The notes: generated by a model not told the origin, from the sequence alone. 21,001 nt of DNA from CAWUJK01 sp964586815 (GCA_964586815.1 CAZPIB010000010.1:1-21001), one strand, 5' to 3'; shown: positions 1-8,497, counted from the stretch's first letter. Numbers and translations are program-made.

Positions 1-450
1 TACATATCATTTTTTTCAATCTATTTCTCAATAAATATAATCTTCTCAATTTATTACTATTTTATCAAGTACAATTAATCCAATTTCTCATATAAATATT
101 ATATTCATTTTAGCTTTTAATCAATCTATAATATTGTAAACAGGAAAATTTTTATTAAATTGTGCAAACTCACAATTACTAAATCATTTTAATTTAGAAA
201 TATATCTTTTTCATATTTCACTTAATATATTATCTTCTAGTAATTCTTCTAATATATCTTTTTGTTCATCAGATAAATTTTGTTTATCTTGTATTGTATC
301 AATAATTTCATTAAATACTTCAACATCATATTTTTGTAAATTGCCTACAACCTTTAAAAATCATTTTTTAAAAGTTTTAGAATAAATAACTTCATCTATT
401 GTTTTACAAACTTCATCTCCTTCTATTTTATATAAATTTTCAGCTTCCAT
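1..450 (-). CDS. Hypothetical protein, C-terminus cut by window edge
   Basis: The frame is open for 150 codons from ATG at 450 to the left edge once TGA is read as Gly. It begins MEAENLYKIEGDEVCKTI and ends, at the edge, in an Ile-rich stretch containing IIFIGEIGLIVLDKIVI. The middle is acidic and helical-looking (DKQNLSDEQKDILEELLED). I recognise no domain. An earlier in-frame ATG exists at 487, but it overlaps the -10 box of the best promoter, so I place the start at 450. It lies next to transposase remnants, so it may be accessory. The gene is probably real because it is long, has several in-frame TGA codons like its neighbours, and has a promoter. Confidence 0.6.
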
Positions 451-485
451 AAATAATATATTAGTTTTTAAAATTAATTTCTAAC

Positions 486-513
486 ATATTAAAGATTATT
501 AGAAAAAAGTCAA
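486..513 (-). promoter_or_regulatory. Promoter for the left-edge minus gene
   Basis: On the minus strand TTGACT (508-513) is followed after 16 bp by TAATAT (486-491), 35 bp before the ATG at 450. The -35 matches the consensus at 5 of 6 positions, the -10 at 4 of 6. Confidence 0.45.
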
Positions 514-587
514 GTTTTTAGGGCTCTTTTTGTTCTACCGTAGAAAAATCACTAAAAAACACTTAAATAATCTAGTAAACTAAACAA

Positions 588-622
588 AAAAAAGTATAAT
601 TCATATGAAATTATACTTTTTT
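588..622. terminator. Bidirectional hairpin with A/T tracts
   Basis: Fourteen-base arms AAAAAAGTATAATT (588-601) and AATTATACTTTTTT (609-622) flank a 7-base loop. The A and T tracts allow termination in both directions. It separates the left-edge gene's promoter region from the transposase remnant, whose possible ATG (605) lies inside the loop. Confidence 0.5.
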
Positions 623-637
623 AATAAAATTCAAAAA

Positions 638-667
638 ATGCGCTGTGAAACAAGTACTCTTGGGGTG
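638..667 (+). repeat. MRxExSxLGV repeat, copy A (30 bp)
   Basis: The copy starts ATGCGCTGTGAAACAAG and ends ACTCTTGGGGTG. It reads in frame as MRCETSTLGV inside the first transposase piece. See the copies at 818, 1170, 1446, 1558 and 16752. Confidence 0.85.
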
Positions 668-817
668 GAAGTTACAGAAATAGATTATGAAATTTTTAGT
701 TTACCTAAAAAAGAAGTGAAAATTTTAGATAAATATATGTTTAAAGATAAACAATTAAGATTAAAAATAAGATGAAAAGTAATAAATCATAAATGCCCTA
801 AATGTGGCACAAAAAGT

Positions 818-847
818 ATGCGCCCTGAAAGAAGTGCCCTTGGGGTA
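818..847 (+). repeat. MRxExSxLGV repeat, copy B (30 bp)
   Basis: It starts ATGCGCCCTGAAAGAAG and ends TGCCCTTGGGGTA, reading in frame as MRPERSALGV. It sits directly after the zinc-finger cysteines of the transposase remnant. Confidence 0.85.
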
Positions 848-1169
848 AAAATGATATGAAACTGTTTTAGTTAATCATATGTTTTTGAGTAATTATATGA
901 CTGTTCAACTTGAAATTTAGAAAAGAAGATTTTTTTGTCGCGATTGTGAAAATAATAAATGATGAAAAGATCAATTTTGAAATGAAATAAAATGATCTAC
1001 TTTTTACCCTCAAGGGGCACCTAGTCTGAAGTTTTTAGCTTTGTAGACTATAAATTTAGCTATTCAAATGTATTTAAAACTTTCATCTTAAGAGAATGGG
1101 AATTTAGTTCAATTAGTGAACTATCAAGAAAATTTAAAGTTTGCCAAAGTAAAATATATACTGTAATAA

Positions 1170-1206
1170 ATGCGCTGTGAACAAAGTGAGGAAGTACTCT
1201 TGGGTG
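1170..1206 (+). repeat. MRxExSxLGV repeat, copy C (37 bp, expanded)
   Basis: This copy carries the extra 8 bases GAAGTGAG (here with one change, as AAAGTGAG) and lacks one G near its end. The length shifts the frame, and it lies exactly between the HTH piece and the DDE piece of the transposase. Confidence 0.8.
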
Positions 1207-1445
1207 AGACTACTATTGAAGAATTGGAAGTTGAAAAAATAGAATATATGCTTTCTTTACCTGAAATTCAAATTTGAATAGATGAATTTTCTTTTTCTTG
1301 AAGAGATTATTTAGTTCAAATAAATGACTTAAAAAGTAAAAAAATAATTTGAATTTTAAAAGCAAAAGATAATAAATTACTTGAATCTTGGCTAAATAGT
1401 CTTCCAATTGAAGTAATTAATAAAATATCTTGAATTTGAAGTGAC

Positions 1446-1475
1446 ATGCGCCCCGAAGGAAGTGCCCTTGGGGTG
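1446..1475 (+). repeat. MRxExSxLGV repeat, copy D (30 bp)
   Basis: It reads in frame as MRPEGSALGV directly after the GSD of the transposase core. This copy folds best: CGCCCC pairs with GGGGTG and AAGG with CCTT around an AAGTGC loop. Confidence 0.85.
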
Positions 1476-1557
1476 TGGATTTAATTGAAAAATTAATTTC
1501 TGATTTTAAATCTAGTATTCAGTACAAAATTAAAGCTTGTTGAAAAACTTTAGAAAA

Positions 1558-1595
1558 ATGCGCTGTGAACGAAGTGAGGAAGTACTCTTGGGGTG
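1558..1595 (+). repeat. MRxExSxLGV repeat, copy E (38 bp, expanded)
   Basis: The core is as in copy A, with the 8-base insertion giving GAACGAAGTGAGGAAGTAC. It lies near the end of the transposase remnant. Confidence 0.85.
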
Positions 1596-1634
1596 GAAAG
1601 ATGAGATTAAAAATTTTTTTGATATGTAACTTTC

Positions 1635-2190
1635 AAAGTTAAAATGTCACCTTTTTACAAAGTAGAAATGTCACCCCTAAAATGATATAATAATTAAGAA
1701 TTACTTAATTATTAATAAAAAAATATATGACTAACTACTACAAAATGAGTAAAAAGGACTTACAAACAAAAGAAATACTAGATAAAGTATTAAATAGAGA
1801 AATAACAAATAATAAAGCCTGAGAGCTACTATGATTAACAAAAAGACAAATAATAAGAAAAAAGAAAAGATATAAAGAAGGGTGAATAATATGACTGTTG
1901 CACAAAGCTAGATGAAAACCTTCAAATAATAAAAAAGATAAATCTAAATACTCAGAAATACTAAAATTAAGAAAAGAAAAATATAGTGACTATAACATAA
2001 TTCATTTCAGAGAAAAACTTTTAGAAAAGCATAAAATCAAAATTAGTTATTGAACTTTAAGAAATGAATTATTAAATAATAATCTTGTTAAATATAAAAA
2101 AAGAAAAATTTAGAAACAATATACAAAAAGAGAGAGATGTGCTAATTATTGAGAAATCAATCAATTTAATCATTCTAAATCATTAGAACT
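1635..2190 (+). mobile_element. Truncated ISNCY/IS1202-like insertion sequence
   Basis: The left end contains the direct repeat AATGTCACC at 1643-1651 and 1668-1676, typical of short subterminal IS repeats. It is followed by the N-terminal half of a transposase (1727-2113) and a further remnant to about 2180. The integrase core is missing, so the element is dead. The right boundary is uncertain because the sequence runs straight into the purC stop region. A nearly identical end sequence occurs alone at 15723-15744. Confidence 0.6.
1727..2113 (+). pseudogene. Transposase N-terminal fragment, ISNCY (IS1202-like)
   Basis: The 128-codon frame begins MTNYYKMSKKDLQTKEI. Residues 10-60 are an HTH of the type GELLGLTKRQIIRKKKRY, followed by KEGGIIGLLHKARGKPSN and then KYSDYNIIHFREKLLEKH, the order seen in ISNCY/IS1202 transposases ahead of their integrase (rve) core. 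The frame stops at TAG (2111). Beyond it, YTKRERCANYGEINQF continues in the same frame and resembles the next part of the family (RRERxxxxGEhxQxD), so the TAG is an inactivating mutation and the catalytic core was later lost. In-frame TGA encodes the expected glycines. Confidence 0.7.
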
Positions 2191-2206
2191 TCTTTTAATA
2201 TTTATA

Positions 2207-3337
2207 TTATTTTTCTAATAAATCATCTACATTTAAAGCTACTTCATCTATAACTTTTCTCGTATCAATACCTGCTTTAGATAATGCTTCATCTGATTTT
2301 TCAGCTAATTTTTTAAATTTTGAAACTGTATTTTCTGCAGTTCCTCATTCTCTAAATCATTGCTTATCAAGTCATTCAGCTAAAATGACTTTTTTTATTT
2401 TTATACCAGTAGGAATAACATCTAATTTTTCAAAATAACTACTATCATATCATCATACTCAATCCAATTCTTCTTTCATAAAATCTCATACTAAATAAGT
2501 TTTTCAATCTTTTCATTCAACTATATATGGTATTTTTATTCTACAACTAGCTCCATCTATAACATCTGCTAAAATTATTTCTCATTTAGAGTTTTGTCAA
2601 AATTCTACTTTTCCATCAAACACATCTAATCAAACTTCAGAATAAAGTTCCTTTATTCATTCTCAAGCTTCTTTTGTCTTTTTTAAAAGTTCAAGTGCAG
2701 ATGATTTAATATTAAAAGATTCTATTTCAAAATCTTTCTTAGAAATTGTTTTATCAGTTCAAGCCTCATAAGCTTTTTCATATTTTAATCTTTTTCAAGT
2801 TTTTGGATTTAGTAATACTAATTTAAAATCATCATCTAAAACTGGTCTATTATTATCTCATAACAAAATCATAGGATCAGCTATTCTCTTTCATTTTTTA
2901 GTTATTACATCATTTTTGTAATACAATTCAATTACTGGCTTATCTAATATAGTTCCATCTTCTATTGCTTCATCTGCTTTAATAGCTTGTTCTCTATCTA
3001 TAAATGAACCTGTTGCTACAAAACGAAATACACATTCAACTGGCACCATATCACATTTTTCAACCAAAATCTCACTATTAGATAATCTTTCTTTAAAATG
3101 TGTTTTTATTCATTTATTATTTAAATACTCAAATACATTTGAAGTAATAGTTGTTGAGTAGTCGGCTACTCACTCTGCAGTTTCTATTCGAACTCAATCT
3201 CAAGCTGAAACATTATTATTATTAGTCATAATAACTAATTCTTTTTTTCATTTAACTTTGTTAATATCTTTCGTTTTTCAAAATATAATTACTTTTCCTT
3301 TTTTGTATAAATCTGGTTCTATTGTATTAAGTGACAT
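2207..3337 (-). CDS. purC: SAICAR synthetase, long form
   Basis: Phosphoribosylaminoimidazole-succinocarboxamide synthase joins aspartate to CAIR using ATP, in purine biosynthesis in the cytoplasm. The 376-aa product has the family signatures in order: GKTKDI (residues 20-25), GIKTHF (76-81), DMVPVECVFRFVATGSF (96-112), KPVIELYYKND (133-143), ADP (153-155), KVEFGQ (243-248) and ILADVIDGASCRIKI (255-269). It is longer than the usual 235-300 aa, with extra sequence between 155 and 215 and a C-terminal tail after 320. By my count 24 of 32 glycines are TGA. No other purine gene is nearby, and the left neighbour is a dead IS. A strong promoter lies 31 bp upstream. The substrate is inferred from the family. 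Confidence 0.85.
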
Positions 3338-3367
3338 ATATTACTATGTTAATAAAATAATAAATAT

Positions 3368-3395
3368 ATTGTATACAAATATAGCTTATTGTCAA
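3368..3395 (-). promoter_or_regulatory. Promoter of purC
   Basis: On the minus strand a perfect TTGACA (3390-3395) is followed by 16 bp and TACAAT (3368-3373, 5 of 6 matches). It ends 30 bp before the purC ATG. Confidence 0.7.
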
Positions 3396-3572
3396 AATAA
3401 AAATCTCCCACTGTTTTCTTAAAAATATTAAATTAATAAAATTTAGATACTCATCACCATGTACCAAACCACATATTTCACTTAGAATCTTGAGTTATTG
3501 AGTTTACAGAATTATTATATAATATATTACTAGTATTGCATGAAGTATAAGTTTTCTACACAACCTACCACT
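3396..3572. other. Intergenic gap of mixed composition, no clear gene
   Basis: The 177 bp between the ATPase stop and the purC promoter are less homopolymeric than other spacers. On the minus strand a TATAAT is followed downstream by a 13-codon frame (3461 down to 3420) reading MWFGTWGGVSKFY. I cannot support a product or a structured RNA. Confidence 0.3.
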
Positions 3573-4805
3573 TTAGTACACTTTCAAATAATCCTCAAAT
3601 TCAAAAAAATTAATAATTTTAATTCACTTATAATTAAAATCTTTTTCTTTATCAAAATATATCAAAAATTTATTTTGAATATTTGATTTTTGTAAAAGTT
3701 TAATTTCTCTATCTACATTATCATATGTTAATATATAACATACTTGTATAGCTAAATTATTATCCTCAACTATGAAATCTATTTCTCAAAAATGATTTTT
3801 TAAATATTTTACTTCTCAGAATTTATTAATTAAATATAAGTAAATTACATTCTCAAATCTTTGTCAAAAATTATTTTTATTTATTAAATTAGTAAATCAA
3901 ACATCATATAGATAAAATTTTTTTCAAGTTTTTTTATATTTATCATTTATTTCTGATATAAAAAATATTTCTTTAAAATACTCTAAATAATTATATAAAC
4001 TTTGAATTCATAATTTTATATTTTGTGATTTTAATTCATTAAAAACTTTAGAAATACTGAACTCTTTTGTATTAGTTAAAACAATTTTTTTAAATAAATA
4101 TTTTAAAACATATTCATTCTCAACTCAATATCTTTCTAATAAATCTTTATATAAAACAATTTCAAAATAAGTCTTTATTAACTCTAGTTTAATATTTTCA
4201 TTATCAATTAAAGCTATTTCTGGATAGGCTCAAAATTTCAGATACTCTGTAAAAAGCTTCTTTAAACTTCATATTTCTTTTGAAGTATATTTTTTTAGAT
4301 TTTCAATATTTTTAAAATATAAAAATTCGCAGAAGCTTAATGGAAAAATTTTTATATCATAAGTTCTTCATCTAAACTCCGTTGATAATTCACTTGATAG
4401 TAGTTTTGAATTACTTCAACTTAAGAAAATTTTATAATTTTTATTAAATAAATATAAAACTATTTTTGAGAAATTTGGTAATTCTTGTATTTCATCAAAG
4501 ATGAAAAAAGGCTTTTTATCAGGATATAATTCATAAAAACTTTCAAGAAGTTTTTTTATATCAAAATCATTATTCAAAAAAGCAGAAAAATCTATAAAAA
4601 TAATATTTTCTAATTCTATATTTCCTTGTTCTATAAGTTTTTCTAAAATATAAAACATAAAATATGTCTTTCAAGCTCTTCTAGGTCAAATAAAAGTTAT
4701 TATTTTATTTAATTGTAAAATTTCAAAAGGAAATTGTATATCTCTTTTTTTAGGTTTTTTAGTTAAAAAATCCTCTTGAAAATCTTTTATTAATTCTTTA
4801 TACAT
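3573..4805 (-). CDS. AAA family ATPase with DUF4143-type C-terminus
   Basis: The 410-aa protein has a P-loop GPRRAGKT (residues 40-47), a Walker B FFIFDEIQELP (100-110), a sensor-like FLSGSNSKLLS (127-137) and the conserved FPLSFCEFL (154-162). The C-terminal half contains LKFGAYPE and ends with a nuclease-fold-like strand pattern (ENVIYLYLINK, then GEIDFIVEDNNLAIQV). This is the architecture of the COG1373 ATPases (AAA_14 plus DUF4143), which are scattered among bacteria and archaea and whose role is unknown. Many glycines are TGA, including those of the P-loop and SGSNSK. The gene is monocistronic, with its own good promoter divergent from tRNA-His. Confidence 0.85.
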
Positions 4806-4840
4806 TTTTACTACAATAAAAAAAATAAACTATTTTTCTT

Positions 4841-4869
4841 ATTATATAAGAAAGTATATAAAAAAGCAA
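4841..4869 (-). promoter_or_regulatory. Promoter of the DUF4143 ATPase
   Basis: On the minus strand TTGCTT (4864-4869), a 17-bp spacer and a perfect TATAAT (4841-4846) end 35 bp before the ATG at 4805. Confidence 0.65.
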
Positions 4870-4888
4870 ATATATTTTTTTAAAAAAT

Positions 4889-4916
4889 TTGCTTTCATAA
4901 GCATTATTTATATAAT
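4889..4916 (+). promoter_or_regulatory. Promoter of tRNA-His
   Basis: TTGCTT (4889-4894), a 16-bp spacer and a perfect TATAAT (4911-4916) lie 27 bp before the tRNA 5' end. Its -35 box is the inverted partner of the ATPase promoter's -35 box. Confidence 0.65.
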
Positions 4917-4943
4917 TCATAAGCTTATAAAAAATAAGATTAT

Positions 4944-5021
4944 GGTGCCTGTAGTTCAGTTGGTTAGAATGCCGGGTTGTGATTCCGGAGGTCGAGGGTT
5001 CGATCCCCTTCAGGCACCCCA
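4944..5021 (+). tRNA. tRNA-His (GTG)
   Basis: The acceptor stem pairs GTGCCTG (4945-4951) with CAGGCAC (5011-5017). The extra G at -1 (4944) faces C73, the tRNA-His identity pair. The anticodon stem CCGGG/TCCGG holds a TT-GTG-AT loop, and the T arm is GAGGG-TTCGATC-CCCTT. The CCA end is encoded (5019-5021). It is much richer in GC than its surroundings. Confidence 0.95.
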
Positions 5022-5197
5022 TTTTTAGAAGTTTGTAAGTAGAAAATTTTTAATTACTTTAAATTTTTTACTAGATAGATTTTTAAAAAATAAATAAAAA
5101 TTAAAATAACTTTTTTCAAATTAAGCCTTGTAAAAAATGAAAATATTTATTTTTATCTATTTTTTTAGTATTTTATATTATTAATTATATAAGTTGT

Positions 5198-6430
5198 ATG
5201 ACAACTGATAAAGATTTAGCTCTGTTTCAAGAGCTGTTTGAAAAATCTCCAGAAATAAAATATCCAAAAATTGGGGAGGTTATTTCTGGAAAAATTGAAA
5301 AAATTGAAAAGAAAAATATTTTAGTAAATGTTAATAACCAATTTTCTGGTCTAGTAATATCTAAAGAGTTAGGTAATACTGTTGATTTAGAAGAACTTGA
5401 AGCTGGTCAAGGGATTGATGTAATGGTTTTAGGTGATTCAGTTGAAAAAGGTTTATTAATTCTTTCATTAAAAAGAGCTAATCAAATTAAATCTCTTAGT
5501 AATTTAGCAAAATATTTTGAAGGTGGTGATATTATTTCCGTTAAACCAACTGAGGCAAATAAATGAGGTCTACTTGTAGATATTGATGGTCTAAAATGAT
5601 TTATTCCTGTTTCTCAATTAACTCCATTGCATTATCCTAGAGTTGAATGAGCTAATGCAGAGAAAATCCTAGAACATTTAAATGGTTTAATTTGAGAAGA
5701 TTTCAAAGTTAAAGTAATAAATGTTGATGAGGATGGTAAAAAAATTATATTCTCTGAAAAAGCTGCTATTGAAGGTGATAGAGCTAAAGCATTAAAATCT
5801 TTAAAAGAATGAAATATTGTTGAATGAATTGTTTCAGGAATACTATCTTATGGTTTATTTGTTACTTTTGATGGTTTAGAAGGTTTAGTTCATGTTTCTG
5901 AAATTGATTGGGGTCATGTTACAGATCCATCTAAATTTGCAAAAGTTGGTATGAAAGTAAAAGTTAAAGTAATTGGTCTTGATAGTGATAAAATTTCTCT
6001 ATCTATAAAAAGACTTAAAGAAAATCCTTGGGATATATTGGCAAGAGAAAATAAAGTAAATGATATTATCTCTGCTCCTATTTCTAGAATTTCACAATTT
6101 GGTGCATTTATTGAATTAAGTGGTGGTATTCAAGGTCTTATTCATTTATCTGAAATTTCTCACTGAGTTGTTAAAGATATTAGAGAACATGTTAAAGTTG
6201 GAGAAGAAGTTAAAGCAAAAATTATTAATTTTGATCCAAAAAAGAAAAGAATTGGATTATCTTTAAAAGCTCTTAAAAAAGCTCCAGTTAAAAAAGCTCC
6301 AGTTAAAAAAGAAGAAACTAAAGAAAATAAAAAAATAGAAAACAAAAAAGAAGAAACTAAAGAAAATAAAAAAGAAAAAACTAATAAAATAGAAAAAAAG
6401 ACTTCAGTAAAAAAAGAAGAAACTAAATAA
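5198..6430 (+). CDS. rpsA: 30S ribosomal protein S1, four S1 domains
   Basis: S1 binds mRNA on the small ribosomal subunit. The 410-aa product has four S1 (OB-fold) repeats, at about residues 24-94, 106-190, 205-272 and 285-360. Domain 2 carries GGLLVDIDGLKGFIPVSQL, and domains 3 and 4 carry SYGLFVTFDGLEGLVHVSEI and FGAFIELSGGIQGLIHLSEI. The first TGA (5564-5566) is Gly in that domain 2 motif, so an annotation under the standard code would break the gene after 122 codons. The tail (361-410) is Lys/Glu-rich with repeated KKAPVKK and KEETKENKK units. E. coli S1 has six domains; four is common elsewhere. By my count 7 glycines are TGA and 28 are GGN. It is followed by rpsB 95 bp downstream. Without a Shine-Dalgarno sequence, start choice rests on the first ATG of the frame. 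Confidence 0.93.
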
Positions 6431-6479
6431 TTAATTTAAAATATTTTTGGGAAGTCTTAGACACAAAGGTATTTATTTA

Positions 6480-6500
6480 AAGATTTTTACTTAAAATCTT
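6480..6500 (+). promoter_or_regulatory. Hairpin in the rpsB leader
   Basis: AAGATTTT (6480-6487) and AAAATCTT (6493-6500) form an 8-bp stem with a 5-base loop, in the 95-bp rpsA-rpsB gap. It lacks a T tract, so it looks more like a leader or processing structure than a terminator. An S2 autoregulatory role is only a possibility. Confidence 0.3.
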
Positions 6501-6525
6501 GCTTATATATTAAAAAAAATTAAAA

Positions 6526-7305
6526 ATGGATAAAAAAATATTAAATTCAATGTTTGAAAATTTATTACATATTGGTAATAAAACTAATTACTGGAGTCCA
6601 AAAATGAAAAATTATATATATGGTTCTGTAAATGGTATACATGTATTTAATTTAATAAAAACTGCTAGACAACTAGAAGAAACAAAAGATGCTATTAAAA
6701 AAGCTACACTTGAAGGAAAAAAAATTCTTTTTGTTGCTACTAAGCTTCAAGCTAGAGATGCTTTCTCAAAATTAGCAATTGATACTGGTAACTTTTATGT
6801 TACTGAAAAATGGGTTCCTGGACTTTTAACTAATTTTAAAACAATTAGAAAAAGAATATCAACTTATCTAAAACTATTAAAAGATTCTGAAAATGGTACT
6901 TTTGATATTTTAACAAAAAAAGAAAAAGCTGCTAAAATGCTTGAACTTGAAAAGTTAGATAAAGCTTTTAAATGATTAAAAGAAATTAAAAAAGTACCTG
7001 ATGTAGTTTTTGTTATTGATGGAGCTTTTGAATCTCAAGCTTTAAGAGAAGCTAATTCTTTAAAAATTAAATCATTTGCTGTATTAAATACAAATGGGGA
7101 CCCTGATAAAGTTTCTGAATTTATTCCTGCAAATACTAATTCAGTAAAATCTATTGATTTCATTGCATTAGAATTAAAAGCTTGTTTATCAGGTATAAAG
7201 GCTGTGAAAAAATCAATCCCAAAAAAATTAACTGATAAAAGACCAATTGCTCAAAAAACTCCAGTTAAAAAAACTGAAACTAAAACTGAAACTAAAATTA
7301 AATAA
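6526..7305 (+). CDS. rpsB: 30S ribosomal protein S2
   Basis: S2 is a small-subunit protein. The 259-aa product matches the family from end to end: LLHIGNKTNYWSPKM (residues 14-28), YIYGSVNGIHVFNLIKT (31-47), a glycine-containing KKILFVATK strand, EKWVPGLLTNFKTI and the second-half PDVVFVIDG. Only one glycine is TGA (6973-6975), and the other ten are GGN. The C-terminus ends in a Lys/Thr tail (PVKKTETKTETKIK) like that of S1. Its partner tsf follows after one small membrane-protein gene, the usual rpsB-tsf pairing with an insertion. Confidence 0.95.
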
Positions 7306-7321
7306 TTTTTTTAAAAAAAAT

Positions 7322-7663
7322 ATGTCTACAAAACAAAATGAAAATATTAAGTATGCTTTAGCTTATATCCCCCTAGTTTCAATTTTTTTATTTTTTATAG
7401 AAAAAAAAGCATCTAAAGAATATAAAAAAAATATAGATTATAGTCTAATACTATTATGATTATATACTGTATTAAATATAATTTTATGATGGCTTATTTG
7501 AGCTTTGATTTTTATTGCATATATATGAATATCAGCTTTTTTATGATATAAGTCATATAACTGAAAACAAATTGATATAGAATTATTAAACAATATTTTA
7601 GATAAAATAAATAATAAACTTAATCCTAAAATTGATTACAAAAATAATTCTAAAAAATTATAA
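7322..7663 (+). CDS. Small membrane protein between rpsB and tsf
   Basis: The 113-aa product has three hydrophobic segments: YALAYIPLVSIFLFFI (residues 11-26), a second around 46-62 and a third around 63-82, with a Lys/Asn-rich C-terminal tail. The layout and the opening ALAYIPLVSIFLF resemble DUF4870/Tic20-like small membrane proteins, but I cannot assign a role. All six glycines are TGA, in sharp contrast to the flanking rpsB and tsf. Gaps of 16 and 22 bp suggest cotranscription with both. Confidence 0.7.
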
Positions 7664-7685
7664 TATTTATTAAATTAATAAAAAA

Positions 7686-8468
7686 ATGGCAATTACTGCT
7701 GCTCTGGTTAAAGAGCTTAGAGAAAGAACAGGTATTGGTATGATGGAGTGTAAAAAAGCACTTATTATAACTGATGGTGATATTGAAAAAGCTATTGATG
7801 AACTTAGAAAAAAAGGTCTTTCAAAGGCTGCTAAGAAAGCTAGTAGAGAAGCTTTTGAAGGTGGTATTGAAATAACTATAGAAGATCATAAAGCATACTT
7901 AGTTACTGTTGCTTGTGAAACTGATTTTCTAGCTATTTCTGATAAATTTAAATCTATGTTAAAAGATTTAGTATCTTTTATGAAAGAGAATGGAGCAGAT
8001 TTAAAAAAAGCTCAAACTTTTGTAAATTCTGATTATGCTATGGAATTAGGTGAAAACTTAATTATTAAACAATTTGAAATTATAGAAGCTCCAGTTGTTG
8101 CTTGATATGTTCATTCAAATGGTAAAGTTGCTGCTTTATTATCAGCTAATGAAGGTACTGATTCAGAAAAATTAAAACAAGTTGCTATGCATGTTACAGC
8201 AAGTAATCCAGAATATTTATCACCAGATGATATTTCTGAAGAAATAGTTCTAAAAGAAAAAAATCTTCAACTTGAAATTATGAAAAATGATCCAAAAATG
8301 GGTAATAAACCAGAGCAAGTTCTGGTTAAAATAATTGAAGGTAAAATGGGTAAATTTAAATCAGAAATTTCTTTACTTGAACAAGGATTTGTTATGGATC
8401 CATCTAAAAAAGTTAAAGAATTTATTGGTGAAAATAATATTACAGCATTTAAAAGAATTTCTATATAA
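7686..8468 (+). CDS. tsf: Translation elongation factor Ts
   Basis: EF-Ts exchanges GDP for GTP on EF-Tu. The 260-aa product opens MAITAALVKELRERTGIGMMECKKAL, the N-terminal UBA-like domain that contacts EF-Tu. It then has the conserved CETDF (residues 77-81) with its catalytic TDF, and the core-domain VAGYVHSNGKVAALL. The single TGA (8104-8106) encodes Gly in that last motif, and 15 other glycines are GGN. The ending QGFVMDPSKKVKEF is the family's QPFV/DPxxTV motif. A strong hairpin follows at once. Confidence 0.95.
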
Positions 8469-8471
8469 AAT

Positions 8472-8495
8472 ATTAAAGAGCTTTTGCTCTTTAAT
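8472..8495 (+). terminator. Hairpin between tsf and tRNA-Trp
   Basis: ATTAAAGAGC and GCTCTTTAAT form a perfect 10-bp stem with a TTTT loop. The T tract is short and the tRNA begins 2 bp later, so it may be a processing or partial termination structure. Confidence 0.6.
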
Positions 8496-8497
8496 TA

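Larger units (their letters stand above)
605..1630 (+). pseudogene. Decayed ISL3-like transposase carrying short-repeat copies
   Basis: Pieces of one transposase lie in order but in different frames. From 605 to 874 there is an 89-aa piece with a zinc-finger half (KCPKCGTKS) that stops at TAA. Around 915-960 comes KRRFFCRDCENN, the second cysteine pair, preceded by an in-frame TAG. Around 1078-1170 is a helix-turn-helix-like segment (SSISELSRKFKVCQSKIYTVI). From about 1207 to 1445 is the start of the DDE core, with IGIDEFSFSGRDYL and ending ISGIGSDM. This order (CxxC fingers, HTH, IGIDE) is that of ISL3-family transposases. Several stops and frame changes show it is dead. TGA falls on expected glycines, so the element was adapted to the host code. 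Five copies of a 30-38 bp repeat interrupt it. Confidence 0.75.

Noticed and set aside
1005..1022. Reverse-oriented copy of the MRxExSxLGV repeat
   Set aside because: ACCCTCAAGGGGCAC resembles the reverse complement of the repeat's end, but gaps are needed and the other half is absent.
1213..1407. Minus-strand open frame of 64 codons
   Set aside because: It is a shadow of the transposase DDE piece read on the plus strand.
638..1595. CRISPR array, suggested by five near-identical repeats in 1 kb
   Set aside because: Spacing is irregular (about 80 to 350 bp), repeat lengths vary, and the spacers are pieces of a transposase.
5022..5197. Promoter for rpsA
   Set aside because: Several TATATT-like -10 candidates exist, but none has a convincing -35 at the right distance in this very AT-rich gap.
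5198..6430. TGA as tryptophan (table 4)
   Set aside because: TGA aligns with conserved Gly, as in the DHFR GGG and hydrolase GHSNGG motifs, while conserved Trp is TGG and the tRNA-Trp anticodon is CCA.
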